The notes beneath the pieces were generated by a model. It saw only the letters and a program-made list of their open reading frames with translations. It was not told where the DNA came from and made no database searches. Made by a program: the position numbers and the translations under genes. From Treponema sp. UBA4377 (GTDB lineage: Bacteria > Spirochaetota > Spirochaetia > Treponematales > Treponemataceae), in NCBI GenBank assembly GCA_002391235.1, contig DGRX01000008.1:603-64602 (forward strand): DNA of 64,000 nt, written 5' to 3'. Position 1 is the stretch's first letter, and every line of letters starts with the position of its first letter. This document shows positions 47,735 to 56,700 of the stretch, one piece after another.

Positions 47735-48517
47735 ATGCAGTTTTTTGATACTCATGCTCACATCGGGCTGATATACGATGACCCTATTGAACAATTACGC
47801 GTTATACAGCAAGCCAAAATGGCCGGCGTTAACCGAATTGTCAGCATAAACAACTCTCTCCACGACTTTGCAAAGGTTTACCCCGCGCTAAAGAACGTGG
47901 CCGGCGTTTACCACGCTTGCGGAGTCGCTCCGTCGGAAATAACCAATCCCGGAAAGGACTGGATTCACACTATAGAAGAAAATCTCAAGCTTCCCAACGT
48001 GATCGCCGTCGGAGAGACCGGCCTTGACTACTACAAGCAGTACGGAGACAAGCGCACTCAAATCGAGGCCTTCATCACGCAGCTGGAACTGGCGCAAAAG
48101 CACGACTTGCCCGTAATCATCCACAACCGCGACGCCGGAAAGGACGTTTTTGACATCCTTAGCCAGCGCATTCCCCAAAAGGGAGCGATTCTCCACTGCT
48201 ACAGCGAGGACGCGGCCTACGCCAAAAAATGCCTTGACGCCAACCTCAATGTTTGGTTCAGCTTTGCCGGAAACTTGACATACCGCAACGCGCACAACTT
48301 GCACGAGACGGTTTTGAACATTCCTGTGGAGCGAATCTTGATAGAAACCGAAAGCCCCTTCATGATTCCGGCGGAATTCCGGGAGAAAAAGCGCACGATG
48401 CCCAAGATGCTCCCCAGCACGGCCAAGTTTTTGTCCGAAATGCTTGAGATGCCCTTGGAAGACCTTAGCGTCCAGCTTTGGAAGAACAGTTGCGCCGTCT
48501 TTAATTTGCCCGAATGA
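47735..48517 (+). CDS. tatD: TatD family metal-dependent hydrolase
   Basis: A 260-residue TIM-barrel hydrolase; TatD proteins are DNases or tRNA/peptide-bond proofreading factors in the cytoplasm. Metal ligands are visible: FFDTHAHIGL at residues 3-12 (HxH), AVGETGLDYY near 89-98 (Glu), VIIHNRDAG near 127-135 (His), GAILHCYSED near 150-159 (His) and ILIETESPFMIP near 196-207 (Asp position replaced by Glu in ETES; in most members ETDSP). That Asp-to-Glu change is worth noting but may be tolerated. It overlaps the dusB start by 4 bases (ATGA), so the pair is coupled. Confidence 0.92.
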   Translation: MQFFDTHAHIGLIYDDPIEQLRVIQQAKMAGVNRIVSINNSLHDFAKVYPALKNVAGVYHACGVAPSEITNPGKDWIHTIEENLKLPNVIAVGETGLDYYKQYGDKRTQIEAFITQLELAQKHDLPVIIHNRDAGKDVFDILSQRIPQKGAILHCYSEDAAYAKKCLDANLNVWFSFAGNLTYRNAHNLHETVLNIPVERILIETESPFMIPAEFREKKRTMPKMLPSTAKFLSEMLEMPLEDLSVQLWKNSCAVFNLPE

Positions 48518-49503
48518 GCCTTTACCATTCCGTTCAAATCGGAAGCCTCAAATTAGACGGAAACCTCTTTTTGGCGCCGGTGGCCGGCTACAGCGACCGC
48601 GCCTTTAGGAGCGTTTGCGTCCGCGGCGGCGCAGCCTTTTGCTACACCGAGATGGTCAGCATGGAAGCCCTTACCCGCGGAAGCGACAAAACCGCGCTTT
48701 TGATGCGCCGCGCTCCCAACGAAAAGGCCTACGCCGTCCAAATTTTCGGCGGAAACCCCGAGGTCATGCAAAAAGGCGCCAAAATGGTCTTGCAAGCCGC
48801 AAATTGCGAGCTGATTGACATCAATTGCGGCTGCCCGGTTCCCAAAATCATAAAAAGCGGCGCCGGCTCGGAATTGACCCGCAATCCCCAAAAGCTTTAC
48901 CAAATCGCGTCCGCAGTGGTCCAAGCGGTTGAAGGAAAGGTTCCGGTCACCGTAAAGATTAGGAGCGGCTGGGACGCCCAAAACCTTACATGGAAAGAAG
49001 CCGCCGACGCCGCGATTCAGGCGGGCTGCGCGGCAATCACGATACACCCAAGAACCCGCGCGCAAGGCTACGAGGGCAAGGCCGACTGGAATATTTTGGC
49101 CGACCTTGTGAAGTTCGCAAATGGCCGCGTCCCGGTTTTTGGAAGCGGCGACGCCTTTACGCCCGAAGAAGCCAAGCGCATGCTGGAGGAGACCGGCTGC
49201 GACGCTGTCATGTTCGCGCGCGGCGCGATGGGCCGGCCCTTTATCTTTAGGCAGACGCGGCAGCTTTTGGAAACAGGCGCCTACGAGCCTATTCCAATCC
49301 GCGAGTCAATCGAGGCCGGCTTTGAGGAATTGGACTTGCTGGCCGCCGACATCGGCGAAAAAGGCGCCTGCCTTGAAATGCGAAAGCGCTTTTGCGCCTA
49401 CTCCAAGGGCGTTCCCGGCGTGGGGGAGCTGCGCCGCCGCATTGTCCAGGCCGAGAGCAAGGCCGACTACCGCGCCGCCTTCGCGCAGATTTTGCAAGGC
49501 TAA
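48514..49503 (+). CDS. dusB: tRNA-dihydrouridine synthase
   Basis: A 329-residue flavoenzyme that reduces uridine to dihydrouridine in tRNA D-loops. LAPVAGYSDRAFRSVC near residues 19-34 binds FMN, VQIFGGNPEVM near 76-86, DINCGCPVPKIIKSGAGSEL near 101-120 carries the catalytic Cys (NCGCPV), VTVKIRSGWD near 145-154, ITIHPRTRAQGYEGKADW near 171-188, and VFGSGDAFTPEEA near 205-217 with MFARGAMGRP near 230-239. The C-terminal helical domain recognises tRNA. The family is best matched by DusB. It follows tatD with a 4-base overlap; the next gene has its own promoter. Confidence 0.94.
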   Translation: MSLYHSVQIGSLKLDGNLFLAPVAGYSDRAFRSVCVRGGAAFCYTEMVSMEALTRGSDKTALLMRRAPNEKAYAVQIFGGNPEVMQKGAKMVLQAANCELIDINCGCPVPKIIKSGAGSELTRNPQKLYQIASAVVQAVEGKVPVTVKIRSGWDAQNLTWKEAADAAIQAGCAAITIHPRTRAQGYEGKADWNILADLVKFANGRVPVFGSGDAFTPEEAKRMLEETGCDAVMFARGAMGRPFIFRQTRQLLETGAYEPIPIRESIEAGFEELDLLAADIGEKGACLEMRKRFCAYSKGVPGVGELRRRIVQAESKADYRAAFAQILQG

Positions 49504-49540
49504 TTATTTTCCTAAAAAACGCCGAAAATAATAGCGGAGA

Positions 49541-49576
49541 TTGACAGTAAGGGCGGAATTTGGTAAAATGGGAATA
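49541..49576 (+). promoter_or_regulatory. M23 peptidase gene promoter, predicted leaderless
   Basis: Consensus TTGACA (49541-49546), 17-base spacer, TAAAAT (49564-49569), 7 bases to ATG 49577. The TTG at 49541, which could be read as a start codon, is the -35 box itself. Confidence 0.8.
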
Positions 49577-50587
49577 ATGGCTAAAAAGCGCGATTTATCT
49601 AAAATAATGTCAAAATCATTCTCAACCAAGCAGTCTTTTGGCGACAAACTGGCCGAGACCGCTTCTAAAATTTTTCATGTTTTTGACAACAAGCTTACGG
49701 TCATGATCGTTCCCCATGCCAAGGGAAAGGTAATGAATTTCCAGACCAATGTTTTTGCCATGGTTTTGGGAATCGTAATCGCGCTTGGCGTTCTTCTTAG
49801 CTTTATTTTCTTCAATAAAAACGCCATCAATTCCAGCGCCGAAATCAGCCGCCTCTTTACCGAGAACCGGCAGACAATGGCCAGCCTTGACGAGCTGCGC
49901 GACGAGAACAACAATCTTCTGCAGACAGCCAAGCGCTTCCAGTCTTCGCTAAACCAGTCCCTTTCGCTTTTGGGAATCGAAAGCCAAAGCGGCGCCTCAA
50001 ACGCTCCGCTTGCGAACGGCGACCTTTCTTCCCTCTTTAGCATGGAAGAGTTGGCCACAGGAAGCGTCCGCGAGGCCGCCGACATCCGCCAGCTTACATC
50101 TTACTTGGAAGGCGCGGTTCAGCCGATTGAGCAAATCGGAAAGATGCTTGAGACGCAAAATTCTTTGTTCAGCGACATTCCCAGCATTTGGCCTGTAAGA
50201 AGCGCCCAGCTGCACGTTTCGATGGGCTTTGGACCGATGGTCCACCCGATCACCGGCCAGTGGTATGTTCACAAGGGAATCGACCTTTCAACATGGCGCA
50301 GCGGCGACCCGATTCACGTGGCGGCCAACGGACAGGTCGTGACAGTCGCCTACGACATGGGTTACGGAAACAACGTAATCGTAAAGCACAAGCACGGCAT
50401 TTACACCCGCTACGCTCACATGAACACGATCCGCGTCACCAAGGGCCAGTTTGTCTCCCAAGGCGACGTTATCGGAACGATTGGAAACACCGGCGTCACG
50501 ACCGGCCCACACCTTCACTACGAAGTCCACATCGGAAGCGACGTAGTCGACCCCATCAAATACCTTAACATAAAGGTTTCAAACTAA
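49577..50587 (+). CDS. M23 family metallopeptidase, membrane anchored
   Basis: A 336-residue peptidoglycan hydrolase or LytM-like activator. Residues about 1-50 are cytoplasmic and basic, followed by one membrane segment (VFAMVLGIVIALGVLLSFIFF near 54-74), a coiled coil (AEISRLFTENRQTMASLDEL), and a LytM domain from about 215: MVHPITGQWYVHKGIDLSTW with the first zinc ligands (H in HPITG-like text, HKGID with Asp), YGNNVIVKHKHGIYTRYAHM near 275-294, and HLHYEVHIGSDVVDP near 316-330 (HxH). It heads a run with a bactofilin, YaaR and PSP1 proteins. M23 plus bactofilin pairs shape cell walls in other bacteria, so a morphogenetic role is likely. Confidence 0.92.
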   Translation: MAKKRDLSKIMSKSFSTKQSFGDKLAETASKIFHVFDNKLTVMIVPHAKGKVMNFQTNVFAMVLGIVIALGVLLSFIFFNKNAINSSAEISRLFTENRQTMASLDELRDENNNLLQTAKRFQSSLNQSLSLLGIESQSGASNAPLANGDLSSLFSMEELATGSVREAADIRQLTSYLEGAVQPIEQIGKMLETQNSLFSDIPSIWPVRSAQLHVSMGFGPMVHPITGQWYVHKGIDLSTWRSGDPIHVAANGQVVTVAYDMGYGNNVIVKHKHGIYTRYAHMNTIRVTKGQFVSQGDVIGTIGNTGVTTGPHLHYEVHIGSDVVDPIKYLNIKVSN

Positions 50588-51000
50588 TGGCCCTTCTTTC
50601 CGACGACATTTCAATTTGCACGATTGTCGGAGCGGGTTCCGCGTTTTCTGGAGACATGCGCGTTAACGGCGCGATGATGATTGACGGCGACGTTGACGGA
50701 GATTTGGAAGTCAGCGGAAATTTAATCGTCGGCGAAAAAGCCCGAGTCCGCGGAAACATCAACGCAAAGAGCGCCGTCATAAGCGGAATTGTTTTGGGTG
50801 ACATCAACGCTCCCGAAGGAATAAGGCTTACGGAGACTTCAACTGTTTTGGGCGACATCGCGACCCATCGTTTGCAAATCGCCAATGGAGTGGTTTTTCA
50901 CGGCCACTGCATCGCGTTGAGCGACGAAGACCTTTTTGAAAAGGAAGCGGTCAAGCAGCGCCAGTTGCGTCAAATCAAGAGCAAGACAATCATTAAATGA
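50587..51000 (+). CDS. bactofilin
   Basis: A 137-residue bactofilin, a cytoskeletal protein that polymerises as a right-handed beta helix. Repeated six-residue turns are visible throughout: GAGSAFSGDMRVNGAMMIDG, DVDGDLEVSGNLIVGEKARV, RGNINAKSAVISGIVLGDI, ending near residue 105. A basic tail (KQRQLRQIKSKTIIK) follows. The ATG shares one base with the stop of the M23 peptidase gene (TAATG), so the two proteins are made together; in Helicobacter, Caulobacter and Leptospira bactofilins guide local wall growth with M23 enzymes. The end overlaps the YaaR start by 4 bases. Confidence 0.93.
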   Translation: MALLSDDISICTIVGAGSAFSGDMRVNGAMMIDGDVDGDLEVSGNLIVGEKARVRGNINAKSAVISGIVLGDINAPEGIRLTETSTVLGDIATHRLQIANGVVFHGHCIALSDEDLFEKEAVKQRQLRQIKSKTIIK

Positions 51001-51536
51001 ATTCGATAGATCCAACAAGCAACGGATTGTATTACAACGCGACCCAGGCTGCGGCCAGCCAAGCCGCCGCGCAAGCGGCTCAAAAAAACGAAAAAGAAAA
51101 ATCCGTAAAAAAGCCGGCCTTTGCTTCTATGGTGAACAAGCGGCAAGAGGAAAACCTTTTGGCCAGCCAGGGCCTTCCGCCTGAGATTGCGGGGCTTAGC
51201 CAAGAGGACGCGCTTGTTTGGCTTAAGGACCAATTGGACATGGCGGGCGACGCTCTTAGCGAAAACGCGAGCGGGCAAAATCTTGACAATTATAAAAAGG
51301 CTGTCAGCCAGTTTATCAAGTTCATGCAAAAAAACAATTTTGTTTTAGAGGAACATAAGCGCGCCGGCAGGACCAGGACAGGCAAGAAAAAAGATCCCTT
51401 GGTTTTAATTCAGACAATCGACAAAAAGCTTGAACAGCTTAATTACGAGATTTGGTACAACCATTTGGACAAGCTTAAGCTTCTTGAAAAAATTCACGAA
51501 ATAAACGGCCTTGTTGTAGACTTGACCGTCGCTTAG
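50997..51536 (+). CDS. YaaR family (DUF327) protein
   Basis: A 179-residue YaaR-like helical protein. A disordered Ala/Gln-rich start (QAAASQAAAQAAQKNEKEK) precedes the conserved part: LDNYKKAVSQFIKFMQKNNF near 98-117, then LVLIQTIDKKLEQLNYEIW near 134-152 and LKLLEKIHEINGLVVDL near 159-175, typical of DUF327. Function is unknown; in Bacillus yaaR lies close to yaaT, a PSP1 protein, and here the PSP1 gene also follows, after 29 bases. The start overlaps the bactofilin stop (ATGA), so it is part of the M23-bactofilin operon. Confidence 0.82.
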   Translation: MNSIDPTSNGLYYNATQAAASQAAAQAAQKNEKEKSVKKPAFASMVNKRQEENLLASQGLPPEIAGLSQEDALVWLKDQLDMAGDALSENASGQNLDNYKKAVSQFIKFMQKNNFVLEEHKRAGRTRTGKKKDPLVLIQTIDKKLEQLNYEIWYNHLDKLKLLEKIHEINGLVVDLTVA

Positions 51537-51565
51537 TTTAATAATAAAATAGAAAAAGGTTTTAT

Positions 51566-52483
51566 ATGAGCGATATTTTTGAAAACGACATAGATGAGGA
51601 AAACGAAGATCTTTCCCAGTTGGAAGACGACAACGAAGAAATCTCCAGCGGGGAAGAGTATTCTTCCAATGAGCCGCTTTACGCCTTGCGCTTGGATTAT
51701 TCGCGCGAGGGAGTTTTTGCCAAGCAGGGAAATTTCAAGCTGGAACCCGGCGACGCGGTAATCATTCCGACGCGCTACGGCAAGGACTTGGCGCGCGTTT
51801 TGGGAAAGGCGGCCGGACCTGTTGGAATAAAAAAGGACGACATAATTCAAATTGACCGCAAGGCCAGCCACGACGACCTTAGCCGCGCCGCCGAGCTTAA
51901 GGAAAAAGAAGTCGGCGCCTTTAAGGTTTTTCAGGAAAAGGTCGCCGCCCGCAAGCTTAATATGAAACTGATTGGCGCGCACTTTTTGGTTGACGAGCCA
52001 AAGGCTTTGTTTTTCTTTAGCGCGGACCAGCGCGTCGATTTTAGGGAATTGGTAAAAGACTTGGTAAGCGTTTTTAAAATGCGAATCGAGTTGCGCCAGA
52101 TAGGCGTCCGCGACGAGTCTAGGATTACCGGCGGCTTGGGAATTTGCGGCCGCCCTTATTGCTGCCACGCCATCAGCGACAAGCTGCGACCTGTTTCAAT
52201 AAGAATGGCAAAGGACCAAAACCTTTCTTTAAACTCGATGAAAATTTCGGGCCAATGCGGCCGCCTTTTGTGCTGCCTTTCCTACGAGTACGACTTTTAT
52301 TCAGACGCGCGCAAAAAGCTTCCCAACGAAGGAACCCGCATTTTTTACGACGGAACGAATTTTAGGATTACGGAAATCAATCCTTTAAGCTCTATGATTA
52401 AGCTTTACGGAGAGGACGGCCGCATTATCGAGATTAACGCCAGCCGCTTTGTAAAGGAAAACAATCGCTGGAAAATCAACTGA
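51566..52483 (+). CDS. PSP1 domain protein (RicT/YaaT-like)
   Basis: A 305-residue PSP1-family protein. An acidic N-terminal 40 residues are followed by the PSP1 core: YALRLDYSREGVFAKQGNFK near 41-60, DAVIIPTRYGKDLARVLG near 64-81, FFFSADQRVDFRELVKDLV near 149-167, MRIELRQIGVRDESRITGGL near 172-191, and the cysteine group GICGRPYCCH near 192-201 plus KISGQCGRLLCCLSYEYD near 227-244. In Bacillus, RicT with RicA and RicF promotes RNase Y-dependent mRNA processing and carries Fe-S clusters; the conserved cysteines here allow the same. The RicA and RicF genes are not in the window. It overlaps the convergent methyltransferase gene by 8 bases. Confidence 0.9.
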   Translation: MSDIFENDIDEENEDLSQLEDDNEEISSGEEYSSNEPLYALRLDYSREGVFAKQGNFKLEPGDAVIIPTRYGKDLARVLGKAAGPVGIKKDDIIQIDRKASHDDLSRAAELKEKEVGAFKVFQEKVAARKLNMKLIGAHFLVDEPKALFFFSADQRVDFRELVKDLVSVFKMRIELRQIGVRDESRITGGLGICGRPYCCHAISDKLRPVSIRMAKDQNLSLNSMKISGQCGRLLCCLSYEYDFYSDARKKLPNEGTRIFYDGTNFRITEINPLSSMIKLYGEDGRIIEINASRFVKENNRWKIN

Positions 52484-53204
52484 TTACGGCCAGCAAATAG
52501 TCCGAGTCGTCAAAGGCAGTCAAGCCGTCAAAGCCGCTAAAGAATTGAACGTTCTTAAAGCCCGCGTCCCTGGAAAAATCTTGTATCTCTGATTTTTTTA
52601 ACGGATAAATTTTTGTGTCCTCAAACACGGGCACGGACTTGCCGTTTTTTTCCAGCGAGCTGTCAAAGTTAAAGGAACCGTCGCTTAGCCGTGAAATCGA
52701 CCGTTTGTAGCGGACGCGGGCGCTGGTCAGTTCCGGCAAAACGGATTTTGGAGCGGAGCCAAAGCGGTCAAAATTGTAAAGCTGCAGGACAACGATTCCG
52801 CCGTCGGACAAAAGCTCCTTGCAGTCAAAGAAGAACTTTCGCATTAAGGTTTTGTCGCGGATAAAAATGACGCGGCTGTTAAGGCAAGAAATTATGTTGT
52901 AGAATTTTTTGCCTAAAAAGCGGGTCATTTCCAAGGTGGACATTTGAAAGTAGCGGACGGACATCAATTGGTTTCGGTATTTTAGGTTGGCGGATTCCAA
53001 AAGCTCGCGCATTGTCTCTAGGCCGGTAACGTCCACCGCGTTTTTGGCCAAGCGGTGGCACAAAACTCCCGTTCCGCAGCCGATGCTGAGCAATTTTGCC
53101 GGATGAGGATACTTTTGTATCAAAGTCTCGTAGAACGTCTGTTGCGCCAGCGTGACAGGATACAATTCATCGTAATATTCAACCAAATTTTTAATTGATT
53201 CCAT
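52476..53204 (-). CDS. class I SAM-dependent methyltransferase
   Basis: A 242-residue methyltransferase. The SAM-binding fold is at about 40-145: KLLSIGCGTGVLCHRLAKNA (GxGxG motif I), VTGLETMRELLESANLKY (acidic residue after strand 2), MSVRYFQMSTLEMTRFLGKK and FYNIISCLNSRVIFI (strand 4), GGIVVLQLYNFDRFG (strand 5). The C-terminal part is mostly strands. Substrate unknown; small-molecule or protein methylation are both possible. The ATG at 53204 follows a consensus -10 by 10 bases, whereas the frame extends another 28 codons upstream into the structured repeat, which is not coding. Confidence 0.85.
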   Translation of the reverse strand: MESIKNLVEYYDELYPVTLAQQTFYETLIQKYPHPAKLLSIGCGTGVLCHRLAKNAVDVTGLETMRELLESANLKYRNQLMSVRYFQMSTLEMTRFLGKKFYNIISCLNSRVIFIRDKTLMRKFFFDCKELLSDGGIVVLQLYNFDRFGSAPKSVLPELTSARVRYKRSISRLSDGSFNFDSSLEKNGKSVPVFEDTKIYPLKKSEIQDFSRDAGFKNVQFFSGFDGLTAFDDSDYLLAVIS

Positions 53205-53243
53205 TTTGCCTATAATTATAAACCCAAAATGGAAATAACGCAA
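53205..53243 (-). promoter_or_regulatory. methyltransferase promoter, predicted nearly leaderless
   Basis: Minus strand TTGCGT (53243-53238), 17-base spacer, TATAAT (53220-53215), 10 bases to ATG 53204. It lies 7 bases outside structured repeat C. Confidence 0.7.
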
Positions 53244-53250
53244 GGAAAAA

Positions 53251-53422
53251 AACGGCTGAAAAGCGCGGCTTCCAGTCGCGGACGGCATTGCGAAACCGCT
53301 CGATATCGTCGCTACACGCTGTTTGCGCTTGAAACCATTAAACGCTGCCGCTTGCGCGGCAGGCGCAAACAGAGTGTTTTCGCAATGTCGTCCGCTCCTT
53401 CGCGCCGCGCTTTTCAGCCGTT
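53251..53422 (+). repeat. structured palindromic element, copy C (172 bp)
   Basis: The best preserved copy. Outer arms AACGGCTGAAAAGCGCGG (53251-53268) and its exact complement (53405-53422), followed by more T. Second stem CATTGCGAAA (53286-53295) with TTTCGCAATG (53378-53387), extended to 15 of 16 pairs. Third stem CTGTTTGCGC (53319-53328) with GCGCAAACAG (53363-53372). Inner hairpin CTGCCGC-TTGC-GCGGCAG (53345-53362). Unpaired CTCGATATCGTCGCTAC is shared with copies A and B. Confidence 0.85.
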
Positions 53423-53462
53423 TTTTTTGAGAAAAGGGGTGGCGTCCAAGGAACGCGGCCGC

Positions 53463-53759
53463 CTAGATTTTTTCTAATTTTTTTGCCTTGACAAAGAAGA
53501 CTTTCACGCCTTCGTCGGGGAACTGCTTTTTTACGGCCTTAATCACGGCCTTGACCTTGCTTGCGTCCGATTTTTCGATGTAGGCAAAGAGCGCGAAGTT
53601 CACTTCGGGCCAACTGGAAGTTCCCAGCTTGTAGCCGGCCTTTCCGCGTCCGTGAACCAGCGGAATCAGCGTGTACAAAAAGTCGGGGATGTTTTCTTCC
53701 AGCGTCTCTATGATGTCGTCCTGAACCGATTGGTTCGCGATGATTTCAACTCGATACAT
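53463..53759 (-). CDS. PII-like small protein of the RND efflux operon
   Basis: A 98-residue protein with a ferredoxin-like beta-alpha-beta pattern resembling PII signal proteins: MYRVEIIANQSVQDDIIETL at 1-20, FLYTLIPLVHGRGKAGYKLG near 27-46 in the place of the T-loop, and VNFALFAYIEKSDASKVKAV near 53-72. Small PII-like proteins (PG0541-type) are known beside RND efflux genes in Bacteroidota and spirochaetes; the ligand is unknown to me. It follows the RND pump gene after 8 bases on the same strand, so it may report pump status or bind a small molecule. The longer upstream frame overlaps the pump gene and is not used. Confidence 0.7.
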   Translation of the reverse strand: MYRVEIIANQSVQDDIIETLEENIPDFLYTLIPLVHGRGKAGYKLGTSSWPEVNFALFAYIEKSDASKVKAVIKAVKKQFPDEGVKVFFVKAKKLEKI

Positions 53760-53767
53760 TATGACCT

Positions 53768-56700
53768 CTATTCTGTCAAAAATACCTTGATGCGGCTCTT
53801 TTTTGTTTTCTTTTCCTTCATAATCAGTGAGTACAAAACCGGAATGAAGAAAAGCGTGATGAAGGTGGAGCTTGTCAAGCCGCCGACAACCGCCACGCCA
53901 ATCGGCTGGACCATGCCGGCGCTTCCGCTTGAGGCGAAGCACATCGGAAGCATTCCCAAAATCGTCGTCAGCGTTGTCATCAAGACCGGGCGCAGGCGGC
54001 TTGAGCCGGCTTCAAGGCAGGCGTCATGCATTTTTAGGCCGCGGTCAAGAAGGAGGTTTGTGTAGTCAACCAAAATGATTCCGTTGTTGACGACGATTCC
54101 AACCAGCATGATTAGGCCCACCGCGCTCATCATCGAAATCGCCTGGCCCGAGATTTTGTAAATCGCGACGACTCCGATCACCAAGAAGGGAATCGTGCAA
54201 AGGTTTATGAAGGGAGCCTTGAAGCTTTCGTAAGTTCCGGCCATGACGCCAAAGACCAAAAGGATCGCCATCAAGATGATTCCCGCGTAGGCCTTGCCTT
54301 GGTCCTGCATGTCCTTCCACGCGCCTTCGTAGGAGACGCTTATGTTGTCGGGAATGATGAAGGAGTCGGAGATTCCCTTTTTGATTTTGTTTTCGACTTC
54401 GTAGGCGTTGACTTCGCTTGTGAGGTTTGCGCTGATTGTGACGACGCGCGTTTGGTTTTCGCGCTTGATTGTGACAGGCCCCAAGCCTTTTACGACGCGC
54501 GCGAAATTTGCCACGCTGACTTTTCCCGCGCTTCCCTTTACGTAAATCTGCTCCAAGTCGGTGACGGACTTTCTGTCGCCGCCCTCGTACATCAAGACAA
54601 CCGAATATTCTTTTCCGGCCTTGCGGTAGGTGGTGGCCGTCACGCCGTTAATCGCGTAGTTGATTTCGCGCGCGACGGTCGTGACGTCAACGCCAAAGGA
54701 GTAGGCGCGGTCGCGGTCGATTTCGACTTCGATTTCAGGAACGCCTTCCTCGGTGTCTACGGAAGGCTCGCCCAAGTCGCTTATGCCGTCCATCACGTCG
54801 CGGATTTTTCCGGCGTATTTTATGGCCGAGTCAAGGTCGTCGCTTCGCAATTTGATTACGATGTCGCTTCCGGTCATTTGGCCTCTAAAGCCTTGGCTGA
54901 ACGAAAAGCGCGCTCCGGCAAAGTCGTTGAAGTGGGCGCGAAGTTTTCTTTGTATGTCCTCCGCCTTGTCGATTTGCTCTTCGCTTTTGGGAAGCTGGAT
55001 TTGAATCGTTCCCCTGTAGGCGGTGGCGTTGTGCGAGCCGGTTCCGATGCTGGTGATGATTGTCGTGTAGCCTTTGACTTCCTTTTTGCAAATCTCTTCA
55101 AGCTCGGCCATGACGGCGGCGGTTGAGTCGAGCGTAGTTCCAATCGGAAGGTTCACGTTGAGCGAAACGCTGTCGTCGCGGCCGTTTGGCATCATGTTGA
55201 TTGTCATCGTCGGGATGAAGGCGAATGCCGTGATCAGCGTTACCACGCAAACGGTGACTGTTATCGCGCGGTGGGTTAGGGCCGCGTCCAGAGCCTTTTT
55301 GTAAACGGCGGTCAATGCGTTCATCGGAACGTCAAGCAGCGCGTAAAGCTTTTTTAGGATTTTTGACTTTACGGGCTTTTCATTTCTGTTTGAAAGCGGA
55401 AGGAATTTTCCGGCCAAAACCGGCACCAAGAAAATTGCGACAAAGAGCGACGACATCAGCGCGATTACGACGGTGAAAATTATTCCCTTGAACATTTGGC
55501 CCATCATTCCCAATTCCTTCATGTAAAAAAGGAAGGGAACGAATACGCAGATTGTAGTCAAGTTTCCGCTGGTGACTGACATGACCATTTCGCTTGAACC
55601 GAGTTCCGCCGAAACCAAAGGCTTGGCTCCGCGCGAACGGTAAACGTAAATGTTTTCTATCATTACGATTGACGCGTCGACAATCATTCCGACGCCAAGA
55701 ATCAAGCCGGTGAGCGTCATCATGTTGAGCGTAAGGCCGGCGAAGTTCATGCAGAGCATCGTGATGATGATTGAAAGCGGAATTGAAATCGCGATGATGA
55801 TTGTGCTCTTGAAATTTTTTAGGAAGAGGAACAAAATCAAGACCGCCAAAATCAAACCCTGCATCGCGCTTTCCAAAAGCGTGTTGATTGTGTCGCGGAT
55901 TGAGTCGGTGGTGTCCCAAACGATTTGCATCGACATGTCGCCGGGGAGAATTTCTTGTATCTCGTCAAGCTTTTTGTAAACCGCGTTGGCCACCGTGACG
56001 CTGTTCTTTCCCGACTGCTTTGTGACGCTGATGTAAACGCCGGGCTGGCCGTTGATCAAAACTTCGTTGGACTTGTCGCGGTAGCCAAGGTAGGCTTTTC
56101 CGATGTCGGCAAGGCGGACGATGTAGCCGTTCCTTGTCGTGATTACGGTGGAATTGATTTGCTCCACGCTTGCGAATTCGCCGGTCGTCCTGATCGTGTA
56201 GTCGTAAAAGCCTTCGGTGATTTTTCCGCCGCCCAATTCCAGGTTTTGGCGCGAAAGCGCGGAAGAGACTTCGGTAATCGTTATGCCGTAGGCGGACAAG
56301 CGGTTTTGCGAAAGGTCGACGCGGACGATTTTGTCGCGCCCGCCGTAAACGCTCGCTTCGGCAACGCCGTCGGTTTGCTCGATCAAGTCGGTGATTGTGT
56401 TGTCCGCGATTTCGCGCAATTCGTTGCGGTCGCGGTTTCCGTTGACCGCGATGCGCATGATCGGCATGGAGTTGCTGTCCATCTTAAAGATTGAAGGCGT
56501 TCCGGCGTCGTCGGGAAGGCTTCGGACAACGCGGTCTATTTTGTCGCGCACGTTGTTGGTGGCGATGTCAAGGTCGGTTCCGTAGTTGAACTCAAGCGAA
56601 ATGCTGGAGCGGCCTTCCGAAGAAGTGCTGGTGATTTTTTTAAGGCCGGTCACGCTTACAAGCTGCGACTCCAAAAGCTTTGTGACGGATTTTTCGACTG

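Noticed and set aside
49541..49576. TTG start for the M23 peptidase, 12 codons upstream of the ATG
   Set aside because: That TTG is the first half of the consensus -35 box, so it would not be part of the transcript.
54299..55126. 275-codon open frame antisense to the RND pump gene
   Set aside because: Same reasoning: opposite a confident 1034-residue gene and without family features.
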